From assembly GCA_017301975.1 (NCBI GenBank), contig JAFLEI010000002.1, positions 1-64,000 on the forward strand: a stretch of DNA of 64,000 nucleotides, in the 5' to 3' direction. Below are positions 18,137 to 27,415 of the stretch, one piece after another. The DNA comes from Verrucomicrobiota bacterium (lineage in GTDB: Bacteria > Verrucomicrobiota > Verrucomicrobiia > Verrucomicrobiales > Verrucomicrobiaceae). The notes below the pieces were generated by a model that was not told the origin of the DNA, ran no database searches, and saw only the letters and a list, made by a program, of their open reading frames with translations. How positions within the stretch are numbered: the stretch's first letter is position 1; every line of letters begins with the position of its first letter. The translations under genes and the position numbers were made by a program.

Positions 18137-20308
18137 TTAACGCTGCGACACCTTGCCGCCTTCGAGCAGTTTTTCGAGGTTGGGGTCGGGCCGGACGCCC
18201 TTTTTGATCGCCTCACTGTATTCTGCACGGGCTTTGTCCCACTGCGGCGGATCCCAGGTGATGTAAAGCACGGCCAGATTGAAATGGGCCTCGCCGTAGG
18301 CGGGGTCGATGGCCAGAGCCGTCTTGAACTCGCGTTCCGCGCGTTCGATCAGATTGAGCTTGGTGGCGATGATGCCGAGGTAATGCCGGCCACTGGCGTT
18401 GTCGGGGCGCTTGGCGAGACTCTTCTCAAAGTAGGTCATCGCATCCTTCCAGCGTTCCTGTTTGAAATAGGTGACGCCGAGCGCAAATGACGCGGGCTCG
18501 TTCGTCGGATCGTAGGCCAATGCCTTCTGCAGGGACACTTCGGCCTCGGCATGCTTGTTTTCACGCTGGCGAGTGATTCCCAGACCGATGAGGGCGGTGA
18601 CGTTCTTGGGTTCGGCCCGAAGTGCATCCTGGTAAAGCTTGGCCGCACTTTCGAAATCCTTGTCCATGTAGCTCTCGTTGGCCTGGCTGATGAGTTTTTC
18701 GACGGAGGTCGGAGCTGGAGGAGCCGCTTTTTTATCACTTTCTGGCGATGCGTTGGCGATGAGGGTGGCCTGCACGCCCTTCGGTCCCAGCAACTCCCGC
18801 ACTGCCGGATCGGAGAAGAGTTTCTCTTCCTCCGGTGTCAGAATCATGCGCGCATTTTTCATCTCTTCGACCTGTTTGACGAGGTCGTTGGAGGCGCTTT
18901 CCATCTTCTGCAGTTCCGCGATCATCAGATCCTTCGCGGCCTGCTGACGATGCTGGGTGCGCAACTGACGCATGATGATGCCGCGCAGCATTTCATTTTC
19001 CTGGGTGAGCTCAGGCGTGCTGGCGATCTTGCCCTCCATGCCGCCCTGCACTTCTTTGAGCTGCTTGGTCAGCTCGGCCACCTGCGTCTGGTAGGTGGCG
19101 CTTTCCTTGCGCAGTTCGGCCATCTGGGTCTGCAATCCGGTGAGCTGGCCGCGAAGAGCCACGATTTCCTGGTCCTTGCGTCCGACATCCGCCTTCAAGG
19201 TCTCCACCTGCTTCTGCGCCTCGGCGATCTCTTTTTTCAAGCGCTCGTTCTCTGCAATGAGCCGCTTCATTTCAGTGCTGCCGGTTTTCTTTTTCAGCTC
19301 CTCCACCTCAGCCTGCAATCCCAGGCTGCGGGCGCTGGCTGCATCACGTTCCTTGACGGCAGATTCACGCTGTTTCACCGCGTCATCGCGCTGGGCGATC
19401 GCGCCGTCGCGTTCCTTCACAATCTGCTCACGTTCTTTGAGGATCTTGTCACGCTCCTGCTGCACGGCAGCCACTTGGGCGGAGGCATCCGCCAGCTTTT
19501 GCGTGGCCTCCTTGGCCGCAGTTTCCGCTGCCGTCAGTCGCTGGGCATTTTGACGCATTTGCAGGTCTACCGCCATTTTTTCTTCCATCAGCCTGGCCAT
19601 CTGCCCCTGCGAGGCCTGGCTTGCCGCCACCTCCTTGCCCATCGCGAGGATGCTCTGCTCCAAGGCGGAAGCTTTTTTGCCGAGGGCATCGTTAAGCTGT
19701 CTTGCCGTGGTGATCTCACCGGAGGCCCACTGATACCAGTTCTGCCATTTGCCGAGATCGACCTGCTGCTGGTTGGTTTTCGCCTCCAGTTCCAAAATGC
19801 GCTGCTTGTGCATCTGCTCCCACTGACTCAGCATATCGTTGAGGCTGGGCAGAGAGCCGGGGGTGGTGGGAAGGGCTGCTGCCGGTTGTGCCAGCACTCC
19901 GGGGGAGGGGATGGCGGCCGCCGACACCGCGGGTGCCTGTGCCACAGCGGCCGCCGGTGCGGCAGCGGGGACTGCCGTGGGCATCTGGGCCTGCGCCTGA
20001 GATGAACGCGACTGCAGTCGGGTGAGTGCGTCTTGAATCTTATGCTGGCGGGCCGCCCGCATTTCCGGCTGCCACGTCGGGTAGTTCCGGGCGATGCTCT
20101 CCATGATCTCGGCGGCCTGTTTGAATTTGGTCTGGGCGAGCGTCAAGTCTCCGGAGGTTTCGAGTGCGGCGGCTTCGTTGTTGAGCACAAAGCCGCGGAA
20201 ATACTGGTCGGCCACTTCGCTGCTGGCATCAATGGACTGGGCATGCGACCCCGGTGCGGCCAGGAGAAGTGCCGCCAAGAGGGTGAGGACGTAAAAAAGG
20301 CGATTCAT
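18137..20308 (-). CDS. Secreted coiled-coil and TPR-repeat protein
   Basis: The 723-residue protein starts at the ATG at 20308, which gives a clean signal peptide (cleavage after about residue 23). A short helical N-terminal region and an Ala/Pro-rich linker (about 110-155) come first. A long coiled coil follows (about 165-460), including six tandem seven-residue repeats of the form [E/Q]R[D/E]xx[I/V]x encoded by 19331-19456. The C-terminus carries several TPR units (about 555-700). It has no catalytic motif, so a periplasmic scaffold role is likely. It lies between a methyltransferase gene (70 bp upstream) and the VanX fusion (38 bp downstream), on the same strand as both. Confidence 0.82.
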   Translation of the reverse strand: MNRLFYVLTLLAALLLAAPGSHAQSIDASSEVADQYFRGFVLNNEAAALETSGDLTLAQTKFKQAAEIMESIARNYPTWQPEMRAARQHKIQDALTRLQSRSSQAQAQMPTAVPAAAPAAAVAQAPAVSAAAIPSPGVLAQPAAALPTTPGSLPSLNDMLSQWEQMHKQRILELEAKTNQQQVDLGKWQNWYQWASGEITTARQLNDALGKKASALEQSILAMGKEVAASQASQGQMARLMEEKMAVDLQMRQNAQRLTAAETAAKEATQKLADASAQVAAVQQERDKILKEREQIVKERDGAIAQRDDAVKQRESAVKERDAASARSLGLQAEVEELKKKTGSTEMKRLIAENERLKKEIAEAQKQVETLKADVGRKDQEIVALRGQLTGLQTQMAELRKESATYQTQVAELTKQLKEVQGGMEGKIASTPELTQENEMLRGIIMRQLRTQHRQQAAKDLMIAELQKMESASNDLVKQVEEMKNARMILTPEEEKLFSDPAVRELLGPKGVQATLIANASPESDKKAAPPAPTSVEKLISQANESYMDKDFESAAKLYQDALRAEPKNVTALIGLGITRQRENKHAEAEVSLQKALAYDPTNEPASFALGVTYFKQERWKDAMTYFEKSLAKRPDNASGRHYLGIIATKLNLIERAEREFKTALAIDPAYGEAHFNLAVLYITWDPPQWDKARAEYSEAIKKGVRPDPNLEKLLEGGKVSQR

Positions 20309-20378
20309 GGAATATTGGGGGAAGGGGAAGGAGTTTACCGCTTCGCGGGGGCCTTGTAAATGGTCTTGGCAGCCTGTC

Positions 20379-20987
20379 TCAGGCCTTCCGCTGCCGCAAA
20401 ACGGCCACCCAGCGGTCCACGGACTTGCCCGGCGCATCCTTGAGCGCCCGGCTTTCCTTGTTGCGCCTGTTGCTCACGACCTCCATTCCCAGCGACTCCA
20501 GCGCCCGCAGCGCCAGCCGGTGCTCCACATCGAAATAGCTGGTGATGACCAGCATGCCGTCGGGACGCAGCTTGGCGATGCCCTGGTCGAAAATCTTCTT
20601 CCACAGCTCCTGCCCGTGCCAGAAGTTCTGGTGGCGCAGGAAGACCATGTTGAAGTCATCATTCAGCTCTTTGTGCTGGTCGATCTTGGTGGCATCCTCG
20701 ATCAAAAATTGCGCCGGCAGATGCCCGTGCGTTTCCCGCGCCTGCCGAATTTCGCGAATGCGGATGTCCGCGCCGATCATTTCCACATTGCCATTCTGCG
20801 TAAGTTCGGAACCCACGTTGATCAGCGTCTCAGCTTCATCGCAGCGTCCGCAGGCCAGATTGAGGATGCGCATGTCCTTCTGTGCGGGAGGCAGGTGCGG
20901 AGCCAGCGAATCATGCAGAAGCGTTTTCAGCTTGGACATGTCCTGCTGAATCACGTTGGCTGGCAGTGCTTTGGGGTCCGGCTTCAT
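20379..20987 (-). CDS. Class I SAM-dependent methyltransferase
   Basis: A 202-residue cytoplasmic protein with a Rossmann-fold methyltransferase core. Motif I is ILNLACGRCDEAE (about residue 40), followed by an acidic residue after strand 2 (MIGADIR) and a post-I segment (LRPDGMLVITSYF). The substrate cannot be told from sequence. Its start lies 1 bp after the end of the uncharacterised secreted protein gene, so the two are surely co-transcribed, probably with trpB upstream. Confidence 0.85.
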   Translation of the reverse strand: MKPDPKALPANVIQQDMSKLKTLLHDSLAPHLPPAQKDMRILNLACGRCDEAETLINVGSELTQNGNVEMIGADIRIREIRQARETHGHLPAQFLIEDATKIDQHKELNDDFNMVFLRHQNFWHGQELWKKIFDQGIAKLRPDGMLVITSYFDVEHRLALRALESLGMEVVSNRRNKESRALKDAPGKSVDRWVAVLRQRKA

Positions 20988-20988
20988 A

Positions 20989-21708
20989 TCACTCCAGTTT
21001 GGAAAAGACCCCCGCAGCAGCTTTGACGGAAATGCCCTGATTGGCTGCGTACGCCCTGGCCGCCGTCATGCGAATATCTGGACGGCTGCCATTGCGCAGC
21101 CAGACTTCGAGCGCATCGCGGAGCAGGAAGGAGCCGGGATACATGAGCTGCTCGGTGGTGAGAACGGGACGCGCTTTCAGGGCTGCGAGGTGGGGCTTGA
21201 AATAGCTGCCGCTGATGCAGCAGAGGATGATGGCGTCCGTCGATTTGGCGGATGCGTCGAGCACGGAAGCAGCCACCGGCGCATCCATCAGCCCGTTGTG
21301 GCCGATGAAAGCCGTCAGATCGCTGCGCCGATCATGAAGATTCAAAAAGAAAGCTTCCAGGCACTGGTGGATGTTTTTTCCGCGCCATGCTTCCGCGACG
21401 AGGACGCAATCATGGGTCACATGCCGGTAGCTGCGGCGGTCCAAAATTTCAGGGATTGGATTGGCTTCGGCCTTTTCAAGCCGCCAGGATTTGCTGCGGC
21501 CAAAGATGGATTTGAAACCTTCGGAAGAGCCCCAGTACAGATTTTGATTCGCATCGTCACCATTGCCGATCTTCGCCGGCACAGGAGCAATCCCCTGCGT
21601 CGCATTGTCAGCGAGCGCGACGAAGACGTGGACGTGTTTCGTCTGCGCAACGGCATCAGCAGCGCATGTCAGCACGCTGAAACAGATCGCGAGATGCACA
21701 GACTTCAT
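20989..21708 (-). CDS. Conserved secreted protein of unknown function, caspase-like pattern
   Basis: The 239-residue protein has a signal peptide (about 1-21). I recognise it as a conserved uncharacterised family, with signatures VFVALADN (28-35), NLYWG (56-60), GHNGLMD (136-142) and a short Cys-containing block (ILCCISGSYF, 161-170). A hydrophobic strand ending in His-Asn-Gly, then a second hydrophobic strand ending in Cys (C163/C164), resembles the His/Cys layout of clan CD cysteine peptidases, with H137 as the candidate histidine. That functional reading is inference only. It sits between trpB (9 bp gap) and a methyltransferase gene (1 bp gap). Confidence 0.75.
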   Translation of the reverse strand: MKSVHLAICFSVLTCAADAVAQTKHVHVFVALADNATQGIAPVPAKIGNGDDANQNLYWGSSEGFKSIFGRSKSWRLEKAEANPIPEILDRRSYRHVTHDCVLVAEAWRGKNIHQCLEAFFLNLHDRRSDLTAFIGHNGLMDAPVAASVLDASAKSTDAIILCCISGSYFKPHLAALKARPVLTTEQLMYPGSFLLRDALEVWLRNGSRPDIRMTAARAYAANQGISVKAAAGVFSKLE

Positions 21709-21717
21709 GGCATGCGC

Positions 21718-22944
21718 TCAAAACTTCAATTCCTCACCGAAGATCATGCGCGCAGCCTGGGCCACATCCTTGTCCCCGCGGCCGGAAAGATTGACCAGGA
21801 TGATCTGGTCTTTGCGCATGGTCGGGGCCACCTTGTGGACTTCCGCGATGGCATGGCTGCTTTCGAGAGCGGGGATGATCCCTTCAACCTGACTGAGCTC
21901 CTGAAACGCAGCCAGTGCCTCGTCATCCGTGGCGTAATTGTAGGTCACGCGGCCTTGCTCATGCAGCCAGGCATGTTCGGGGCCGATGGCGGCGTAGTCG
22001 AGGCCGGCGCTGACGCTGTGGGTGAGCTCGATCTGGCCGTCGGCGTTGGCCAGCAGCCAGGTCTTGGTGCCCTGCAGGACTCCGAGACGACCGCCCTGAA
22101 AGCGTGCGGCGTGTCGCTCAGGGATGATGCCGTCGCCACCGGCTTCGACGCCGGTCATGCGCACATCCTTGTCATTCAGGAAGGGATGGAAGAGACCGAT
22201 GCTGTTGCTGCCGCCACCCACACACGCGACAAGAAGATCTGGCAGGCGCTCCTCGCGCTCCAAAATCTGGCGGCGTGCCTCGACGCCGATGATGCGGTGG
22301 AAATCACGCACCATCATGGGGAAGGGGTGGGAGCCGAGTGCGGAACCCAGGATGTAATGCGTGGTGCGCACGTTGGTCACCCAGTCGCGCATGGCTTCAT
22401 TCACCGCTTCCTTGAGGGTGGCCTGACCCGCCGTGACGGCGACCACCTTGGCGCCGAGGAAACGCATGCGTGCGACGTTCAGCGCCTGACGTTCCATGTC
22501 CACCTTGCCCATGTAAATGACGCATTCGCAGCCAAAGCGCGCGCAGACCGTGGCGGTGGCGACACCGTGCTGGCCGGCACCGGTTTCGGCGATGATCCGC
22601 TTTTTGCCCAGGCGCTGCGCGAGCAGGATCTGCCCAAGGGCGTTGTTGATCTTGTGTGCGCCTGTGTGCAGCAGGTCTTCGCGTTTGAGGTAAATTTTAG
22701 CACCGCCGAGCTTTTCGGTCCAGCGTTCGGCAAAGTACAGAGGCGTGGGGCGACCGACATATTCGTGGAGCAGCCGGTCCAGTTCCTTTTGGAAAGCAGG
22801 GTCGGCTTTCGCCTTCTCGTAATGATCCGAGAGTTCAGTCAGCGCCGCCATGAGCGTTTCTGGCACGAACATGCCGCCGTACTGGCCAAAGTGGCCGTGG
22901 CTGTCAGGCATCACGGGGAGGGGAAGAATGGAGGCGGCGGTCAT
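21718..22944 (-). CDS. trpB: Tryptophan synthase beta chain
   Basis: PLP enzyme that condenses indole and L-serine into tryptophan. The protein (408 residues from the ATG at 22944) shows the TrpB1 pattern: [13 protein letters not shown] near residue 19, the PLP lysine K98 in [13 protein letters not shown], and a Gly/Ser-rich phosphate loop ([12 protein letters not shown]). A later ATG at 22911 would also preserve the conserved region; no ribosome-binding site discriminates. No trpA or other trp genes are adjacent, which is unusual since trpB is normally next to trpA. Confidence 0.96.
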   Translation of the reverse strand: MTAASILPLPVMPDSHGHFGQYGGMFVPETLMAALTELSDHYEKAKADPAFQKELDRLLHEYVGRPTPLYFAERWTEKLGGAKIYLKREDLLHTGAHKINNALGQILLAQRLGKKRIIAETGAGQHGVATATVCARFGCECVIYMGKVDMERQALNVARMRFLGAKVVAVTAGQATLKEAVNEAMRDWVTNVRTTHYILGSALGSHPFPMMVRDFHRIIGVEARRQILEREERLPDLLVACVGGGSNSIGLFHPFLNDKDVRMTGVEAGGDGIIPERHAARFQGGRLGVLQGTKTWLLANADGQIELTHSVSAGLDYAAIGPEHAWLHEQGRVTYNYATDDEALAAFQELSQVEGIIPALESSHAIAEVHKVAPTMRKDQIILVNLSGRGDKDVAQAARMIFGEELKF

Positions 22945-23019
22945 GGGGAGGTGAAAATAGATCGAAGACCTGCCCTTGGCAACGTCTGCGCTGGCTTCAG
23001 GCAAAGTTACGAACCGTTC

Positions 23020-24081
23020 TCAGGAATGGACCACGCCGCCTTCGAGGGCGGCGAGTTTTTTTTCCAAGGCGCGCACACGCTCCAGCAAATCGGGAATCTT
23101 GGCCGGAAGGCTGAGCATTTTGCGGCCTTCCATCAGCGGGCGGGCGGGATAACCGGTGTAGGCCCCCGCCTCCAAGATGCTTTTGGTGACGCCGGATTTG
23201 GCAAAGAACATGACTTTGTCTCCGATTTCAAGGTGACCAGCCACTCCGACCTGCCCCCCCATGGTGACGTAGCTGCCCAGGCGGGTGCTGCCTGAGATGC
23301 CGGTTTGAGAGACAATGATGCAGTGCTTTCCAAGCGTGCAGTTGTGCCCGATCTGCACCAGATTGTCGATTTTGCAGCCCTCGCCGATCCAGGTGCGGCC
23401 AAAGCGGGCCCGGTCGATGGTGGTGCAGGAACCGATTTCGACATCGTCATCAATCTGCACGATGCCGACTTGATCGATCTTCTGGTGGCGGCCCTGGACC
23501 TGCTCATAACCGAAGCCGTCGCTGCCGATCACCGAGCCGCTGTGAAGAATGACGCGCTGCCCCAGGATGCAGTATTCCTTGATGACGGCATTGGCATGAA
23601 TGACGCAGCCAGCGCCCAGCCTGACTCCCCGGCCAAGATAGACTCCGGCATGGATCGTGCAGCCATCACCGACTTGCACGCCGCTTTCAATGACGGCATT
23701 TGGGCCGATGCTGACCTTCTGTGGATCGTACACCACGTCACTGGCAACCGTGGCGGTGGCATGCACACCGGGCGCGAATTCAATGGCGGGAGGGCCAAAG
23801 AAACGGATGACATGGGAGAAGGCAAACGTGGGATTCTTCAGGCGAATGAGGGCGAGTCCCTCCCTGGCCTGCTCTGCTTCAAGATCGTCCGGCACCAAGG
23901 CTGCGGAGGCACGCGTAGTTTTGAGCGCAGGCAGGTAGCGTGCGTTGCCAAGGAAAGTCACTTCACCCGGGCCGGCTTCAAGGATGGAGTTCAGTCCGGA
24001 AATGATGGAATCCGGGCTGCCGGCAGAGAGGGTTCCTCCGACGAGTTCGGTAAGTTTCTGCAGGGTGATGGAATTGCTCAT
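23020..24081 (-). CDS. lpxD: UDP-3-O-acylglucosamine N-acyltransferase
   Basis: Third step of lipid A synthesis: transfers a 3-hydroxyacyl chain from ACP to UDP-3-O-acylglucosamine. The 353-residue protein has the uridine-binding N-terminal domain (about 1-100), a left-handed beta-helix of hexapeptide repeats (about 105-320) and a short C-terminal helix. The catalytic histidine is H246 in VQIGHNCTLG, matching E. coli H239. It follows bamA and ompH as in many Gram-negatives, but a strong terminator hairpin lies just upstream, so it may have its own promoter or depend on read-through. Confidence 0.96.
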   Translation of the reverse strand: MSNSITLQKLTELVGGTLSAGSPDSIISGLNSILEAGPGEVTFLGNARYLPALKTTRASAALVPDDLEAEQAREGLALIRLKNPTFAFSHVIRFFGPPAIEFAPGVHATATVASDVVYDPQKVSIGPNAVIESGVQVGDGCTIHAGVYLGRGVRLGAGCVIHANAVIKEYCILGQRVILHSGSVIGSDGFGYEQVQGRHQKIDQVGIVQIDDDVEIGSCTTIDRARFGRTWIGEGCKIDNLVQIGHNCTLGKHCIIVSQTGISGSTRLGSYVTMGGQVGVAGHLEIGDKVMFFAKSGVTKSILEAGAYTGYPARPLMEGRKMLSLPAKIPDLLERVRALEKKLAALEGGVVHS

Positions 24082-24111
24082 GGTCCGTTGCTGAATCGCC
24101 TACGCTGAAAC

Positions 24112-24147
24112 GAAAAAGGCACGCTGCAAGTGTTTGCAGCGTGCCTT
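24112..24147 (-). terminator. Intrinsic terminator after bamA-ompH
   Basis: A perfect 14-bp stem (arms 24116-24129 and 24134-24147) closes a 4-nt loop. Read on the minus strand, the second arm runs directly into a tract of T residues (complement of 24113-24117), as expected of a Rho-independent terminator. It lies between the ompH stop and the lpxD start. No comparable T tract exists for plus-strand transcription. Confidence 0.85.
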
Positions 24148-24167
24148 GGTAAAGTGACAGCCGCAGC

Positions 24168-24803
24168 CTATTTTTTGGGTTCCTCGGTCTTGGCTGGAGC
24201 AGCAGCGTCTTCCTTCTTGGGCTCAGCTCCGGGAGGGGGTGCATCCTTGTTCAGTTCGACGATGAGCTGATCGGTGAGGTCGGTGGCGGCGCCTTCTCTC
24301 ACGTGCAGAATGATCGGCACGGTGGAAAGGCTGACGCCGGTCTTGTCAAAAACGATGTCGTAGGCGTCTTCTTTGGAGCGGGCGCGGACAACCATGAGGA
24401 TTTCCTCATACAGGCCTTTGCGGATCTGCATGTCCTCCTGCTTGAGCTGCTGCTGCCGACGGTCGGCGAATTCCTGCATTTCCATTTCCAGGGCGCGGAT
24501 TTCTTTCACTTTCTCACCCAGTTCCGCACCGTATTTCGCGCGCTGTTCCGGGGTGATGATCGGATCCTGGGCGATTTTCTGCAGCTTCTGGGCCTCGGCA
24601 GCCAGGTTTTTATACGTGTTCTGACGCTCCGTCATTTCCTGGGCGGCTTTTTCGTAATTGGCCTTGTACTTGTCCGCCGCTGTTTTGGTTTTGTGGAACT
24701 CTTGAAAGACTTTGGACATGTCGATCACGCCGATTTTGAGATCGGCGGCATGAAGAGTGGTGACGGTGGCGAGGATAAAGGCGATGAACGCGCTGCGAAT
24801 CAT
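24168..24803 (-). CDS. OmpH/Skp-family periplasmic chaperone
   Basis: From the ATG at 24803 the product is 211 residues with a signal peptide (about 1-19). The mature part opens with LKIGVIDMSKVFQEF, characteristic of Skp/OmpH, then a long charged coiled coil (about 45-130) that would form the tentacle helices holding unfolded outer-membrane proteins. The C-terminal 25 residues are Pro/Glu/Lys/Ala-rich and look disordered. It lies immediately downstream of bamA, its usual partner. Confidence 0.9.
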   Translation of the reverse strand: MIRSAFIAFILATVTTLHAADLKIGVIDMSKVFQEFHKTKTAADKYKANYEKAAQEMTERQNTYKNLAAEAQKLQKIAQDPIITPEQRAKYGAELGEKVKEIRALEMEMQEFADRRQQQLKQEDMQIRKGLYEEILMVVRARSKEDAYDIVFDKTGVSLSTVPIILHVREGAATDLTDQLIVELNKDAPPPGAEPKKEDAAAPAKTEEPKK

Positions 24804-24866
24804 AAGTATGGGAGGTTGAACGAGATTGGAGGGGCGGACAAACAAATTTGTCCAAACAACACGCTG

Positions 24867-27218
24867 CTAGAATTTGTAGCCCATGTTGAACTGAAAGCGA
24901 CCACCGGAGCCTGAAGAGACGTCCTTGCCGATCGGCACTGCATAGTCAACACGGATGGGGCCGACGGGAAGGAAGAGGCGCAGGCCGATGCCGGCATCGG
25001 AATAAACGGTGTTATTGCCGTAGGCGGCGCCGGTGGCTCCTGAGATGGTGCCGATATCGCCGAAGAACACCACGCGGGGCGACTTGTCGATGTTTGCGGT
25101 GATGTGCACCGGAACGGAGAATTCACTGGAGGCGTAGATCGAGGTCAGGCCGCCGATGGGTTCACCGGTGTTGTCCTTGGGACCGGCATGACGGTAGGTG
25201 AATCCGCGCAGGTTGTTGGCACCGCCGAGGAACTGGCGCTCAAAGATCGGCACCCGGCTGCCGTCCCAGCTGTTGACGACGCGGAACATGCCTTCAAAAC
25301 TCAGGATGGTGTCTCCGGGCAGGTTGAAATACTGCTGCCCACCGATGTTGCCGCCGTAAACCGGGACATCGCCCCCCAGACCGGAAAGAAGGATGCCGGC
25401 TTCGATCTTGTGGCCACTGCGAGTGATGAACACGCTGTCACGCGTGTCATGCACAAAGTTCGTGTCGATCTTGCTTTGGAGATAGGTTCCCGCCTCCTGG
25501 GCGATGAGAGCTGAGGCTCCGCTGGCAATGCTGCCGATTTGGACCTGCTGGAGGGTGTAGGTGCTTTCAATGTAGGAGTGTTCACCCAGACGTTTGCGCA
25601 AACCGGACGACACACCGACGTTCGTTTGATTGAAGAAGTTGGAGAGGTAGTAGAGGTTGTGATAAAACGCCTCAACGGTGAGGGCCAGTTCGCGACCCAG
25701 GAACCACGGCTCAGTCCAGCTGATGGTGACGTCACGCCGCAGGGCGCCCGCACGGATGTTGGCGTTGAAACGCTGGCCGCCGCCACGGAAATCCTTCCAA
25801 TCTCTGATGTCGAAGTTGGTCTGCGTCACCTGGATGAAACCTGTGATGCTGTCGATGGAACTGAACCCGGCGCCGAAGTTCACCGTGCCCGTGGACTGCT
25901 CCGTCACGGTGACGTCCACATCCTTGTAGCCGGGGGCCGTCGTGGGCGTGTTGCGCGTATCGACCGAACTGAAGTAGTTCAGATTTTGGAGGCGGTTTTT
26001 ACCGGCCTCGATTTTCACGGTGTTCAACTCTTCGCCAGGAGCAAAGGGAAGTTCACGGCGGATGACTTCATCCTTCGTGACGGAGTTGCCGGAAATATTG
26101 ACTTTGCTGATGTAGGACTTGGTGCCTTCGGTGATGTTGTAGGCCACCGCGACCTGTCCGGCGCCGGTCTCCAGGATGCTGGTCTCCACCCGCGCATCGG
26201 CGTAGCCGCGTGAGCCGTAGTAGTCTTGAACCATCTTTTCGTCAGCCTTGATGAAGCTGCCGACGTAGGGGAAGCCCGGCTCGGTTTTGATGCCCTGCAT
26301 CAGCACCTCAGTGGTGAAAATGGTGTTGCCGGAGATTTTGACCGCCGAGACATCGTATTTGGCTCCCTCATTGATCACATAGACGAGGTCCATCTGCTTG
26401 GAGGACACCGGCTCACGCCGCACCTCGGTCACTTTGGCATACACATACCCCTGATCCTGGAAGGCCTGCTCGATCTTCTTGATGTCTTCCTGCAGATCCT
26501 GATTGCTCAGCTTGCCTTTTTTGCCCCAAAGGTTCCAGATGTGGTGCTCCTGGGATTTGATCTTGCTGCGCAATACACGGGACTTGATGGCCGTGTTGCC
26601 TTCGAAGCGGATGTCATGAATGATGCCGCGCGCACCTTCATCGATCTTAAAGGTCACCGTGGAGAACCCTTCACGGGCGGACGGGGTGATATCGTAGCTC
26701 GCGATCACATCGGAGAAGCCCTTCTTCTCATAGGACTCCACAATCTTCTGCTGGGCGGCGGAAAGCTTGATGTCATCCACCGGGTCGCCCACTTTGACCT
26801 CGATGTCCTTGCGCAGCTTGCTGTTGTCGATGGCGGTGTTGCCAATGAAATTGATCTCCGCAATGCCGCCGCGACCGACGATTTCGACGATCACCTTGAC
26901 GCCGCCTGCCACGTCCACCGCACGGATGTCCAGATTTTCCACCGCGCCGGTGCTGTAAAGAGCACGGATGTCACGCTCGACGGATTCGTTGCTGAACGGC
27001 TGCCCCACGCGGGTGGACATCTGGCTGCGGATGCGGTTTTCATCCAGCTTCACGGCACCTTTGAGGACGATCTGCACGTCCTGCACGATTTTTTTCGCCG
27101 ATGGCGCCGCTGGCAGACCCGCTTGTGCCCGTGCCTGGTGCGTAGTGCCGATCAGCATGGTGAAAGCCACTGCTGAAAGAAGCGTCAGGCGAGACAGTGG
27201 GGAAGTTCCGTAATTCAT
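24867..27218 (-). CDS. bamA: Outer-membrane protein assembly factor BamA
   Basis: Omp85 protein that folds beta-barrel proteins into the outer membrane. From the ATG at 27218 the product is 783 residues, with a signal peptide (about 1-30), five POTRA-type repeats (about 45-430) and a C-terminal 16-strand barrel. The last residue is phenylalanine (MGYKF), the usual outer-membrane signature. The in-frame extension to 27317 adds a poor N-terminus and is rejected. It heads the bamA-ompH unit and has a plausible sigma70-type promoter upstream. Confidence 0.95.
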   Translation of the reverse strand: MNYGTSPLSRLTLLSAVAFTMLIGTTHQARAQAGLPAAPSAKKIVQDVQIVLKGAVKLDENRIRSQMSTRVGQPFSNESVERDIRALYSTGAVENLDIRAVDVAGGVKVIVEIVGRGGIAEINFIGNTAIDNSKLRKDIEVKVGDPVDDIKLSAAQQKIVESYEKKGFSDVIASYDITPSAREGFSTVTFKIDEGARGIIHDIRFEGNTAIKSRVLRSKIKSQEHHIWNLWGKKGKLSNQDLQEDIKKIEQAFQDQGYVYAKVTEVRREPVSSKQMDLVYVINEGAKYDVSAVKISGNTIFTTEVLMQGIKTEPGFPYVGSFIKADEKMVQDYYGSRGYADARVETSILETGAGQVAVAYNITEGTKSYISKVNISGNSVTKDEVIRRELPFAPGEELNTVKIEAGKNRLQNLNYFSSVDTRNTPTTAPGYKDVDVTVTEQSTGTVNFGAGFSSIDSITGFIQVTQTNFDIRDWKDFRGGGQRFNANIRAGALRRDVTISWTEPWFLGRELALTVEAFYHNLYYLSNFFNQTNVGVSSGLRKRLGEHSYIESTYTLQQVQIGSIASGASALIAQEAGTYLQSKIDTNFVHDTRDSVFITRSGHKIEAGILLSGLGGDVPVYGGNIGGQQYFNLPGDTILSFEGMFRVVNSWDGSRVPIFERQFLGGANNLRGFTYRHAGPKDNTGEPIGGLTSIYASSEFSVPVHITANIDKSPRVVFFGDIGTISGATGAAYGNNTVYSDAGIGLRLFLPVGPIRVDYAVPIGKDVSSGSGGRFQFNMGYKF

Positions 27219-27293
27219 AGGCGGGGCAGATTTGGCAGACGGGATAAAGACAAGGCGGCAGGGCACGCTCCAACAGGAGCGCGACAAGCCTGC

Positions 27294-27322
27294 ATTACTG
27301 CTTCCACACTGCTCCACGTCAA
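27294..27322 (-). promoter_or_regulatory. Candidate sigma70-type promoter for bamA
   Basis: Read on the minus strand, a TTGACG -35 (complement of 27317-27322) is separated by 17 bp from an AGTAAT -10 (complement of 27294-27299), leaving a leader of about 70 bases before the bamA ATG at 27218. The remaining gap to 27415 has no gene. Prediction only; PVC promoters are not well characterised. Confidence 0.45.
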
Positions 27323-27415
27323 GGCGTAAGTTCTAAGGGGGTTCTTGCCAATTTTTACGGCCATGGGATGAATAGATGGCGGATGGGCGGGTTTCGTTCT
27401 TGTATGAGGTGAGCA

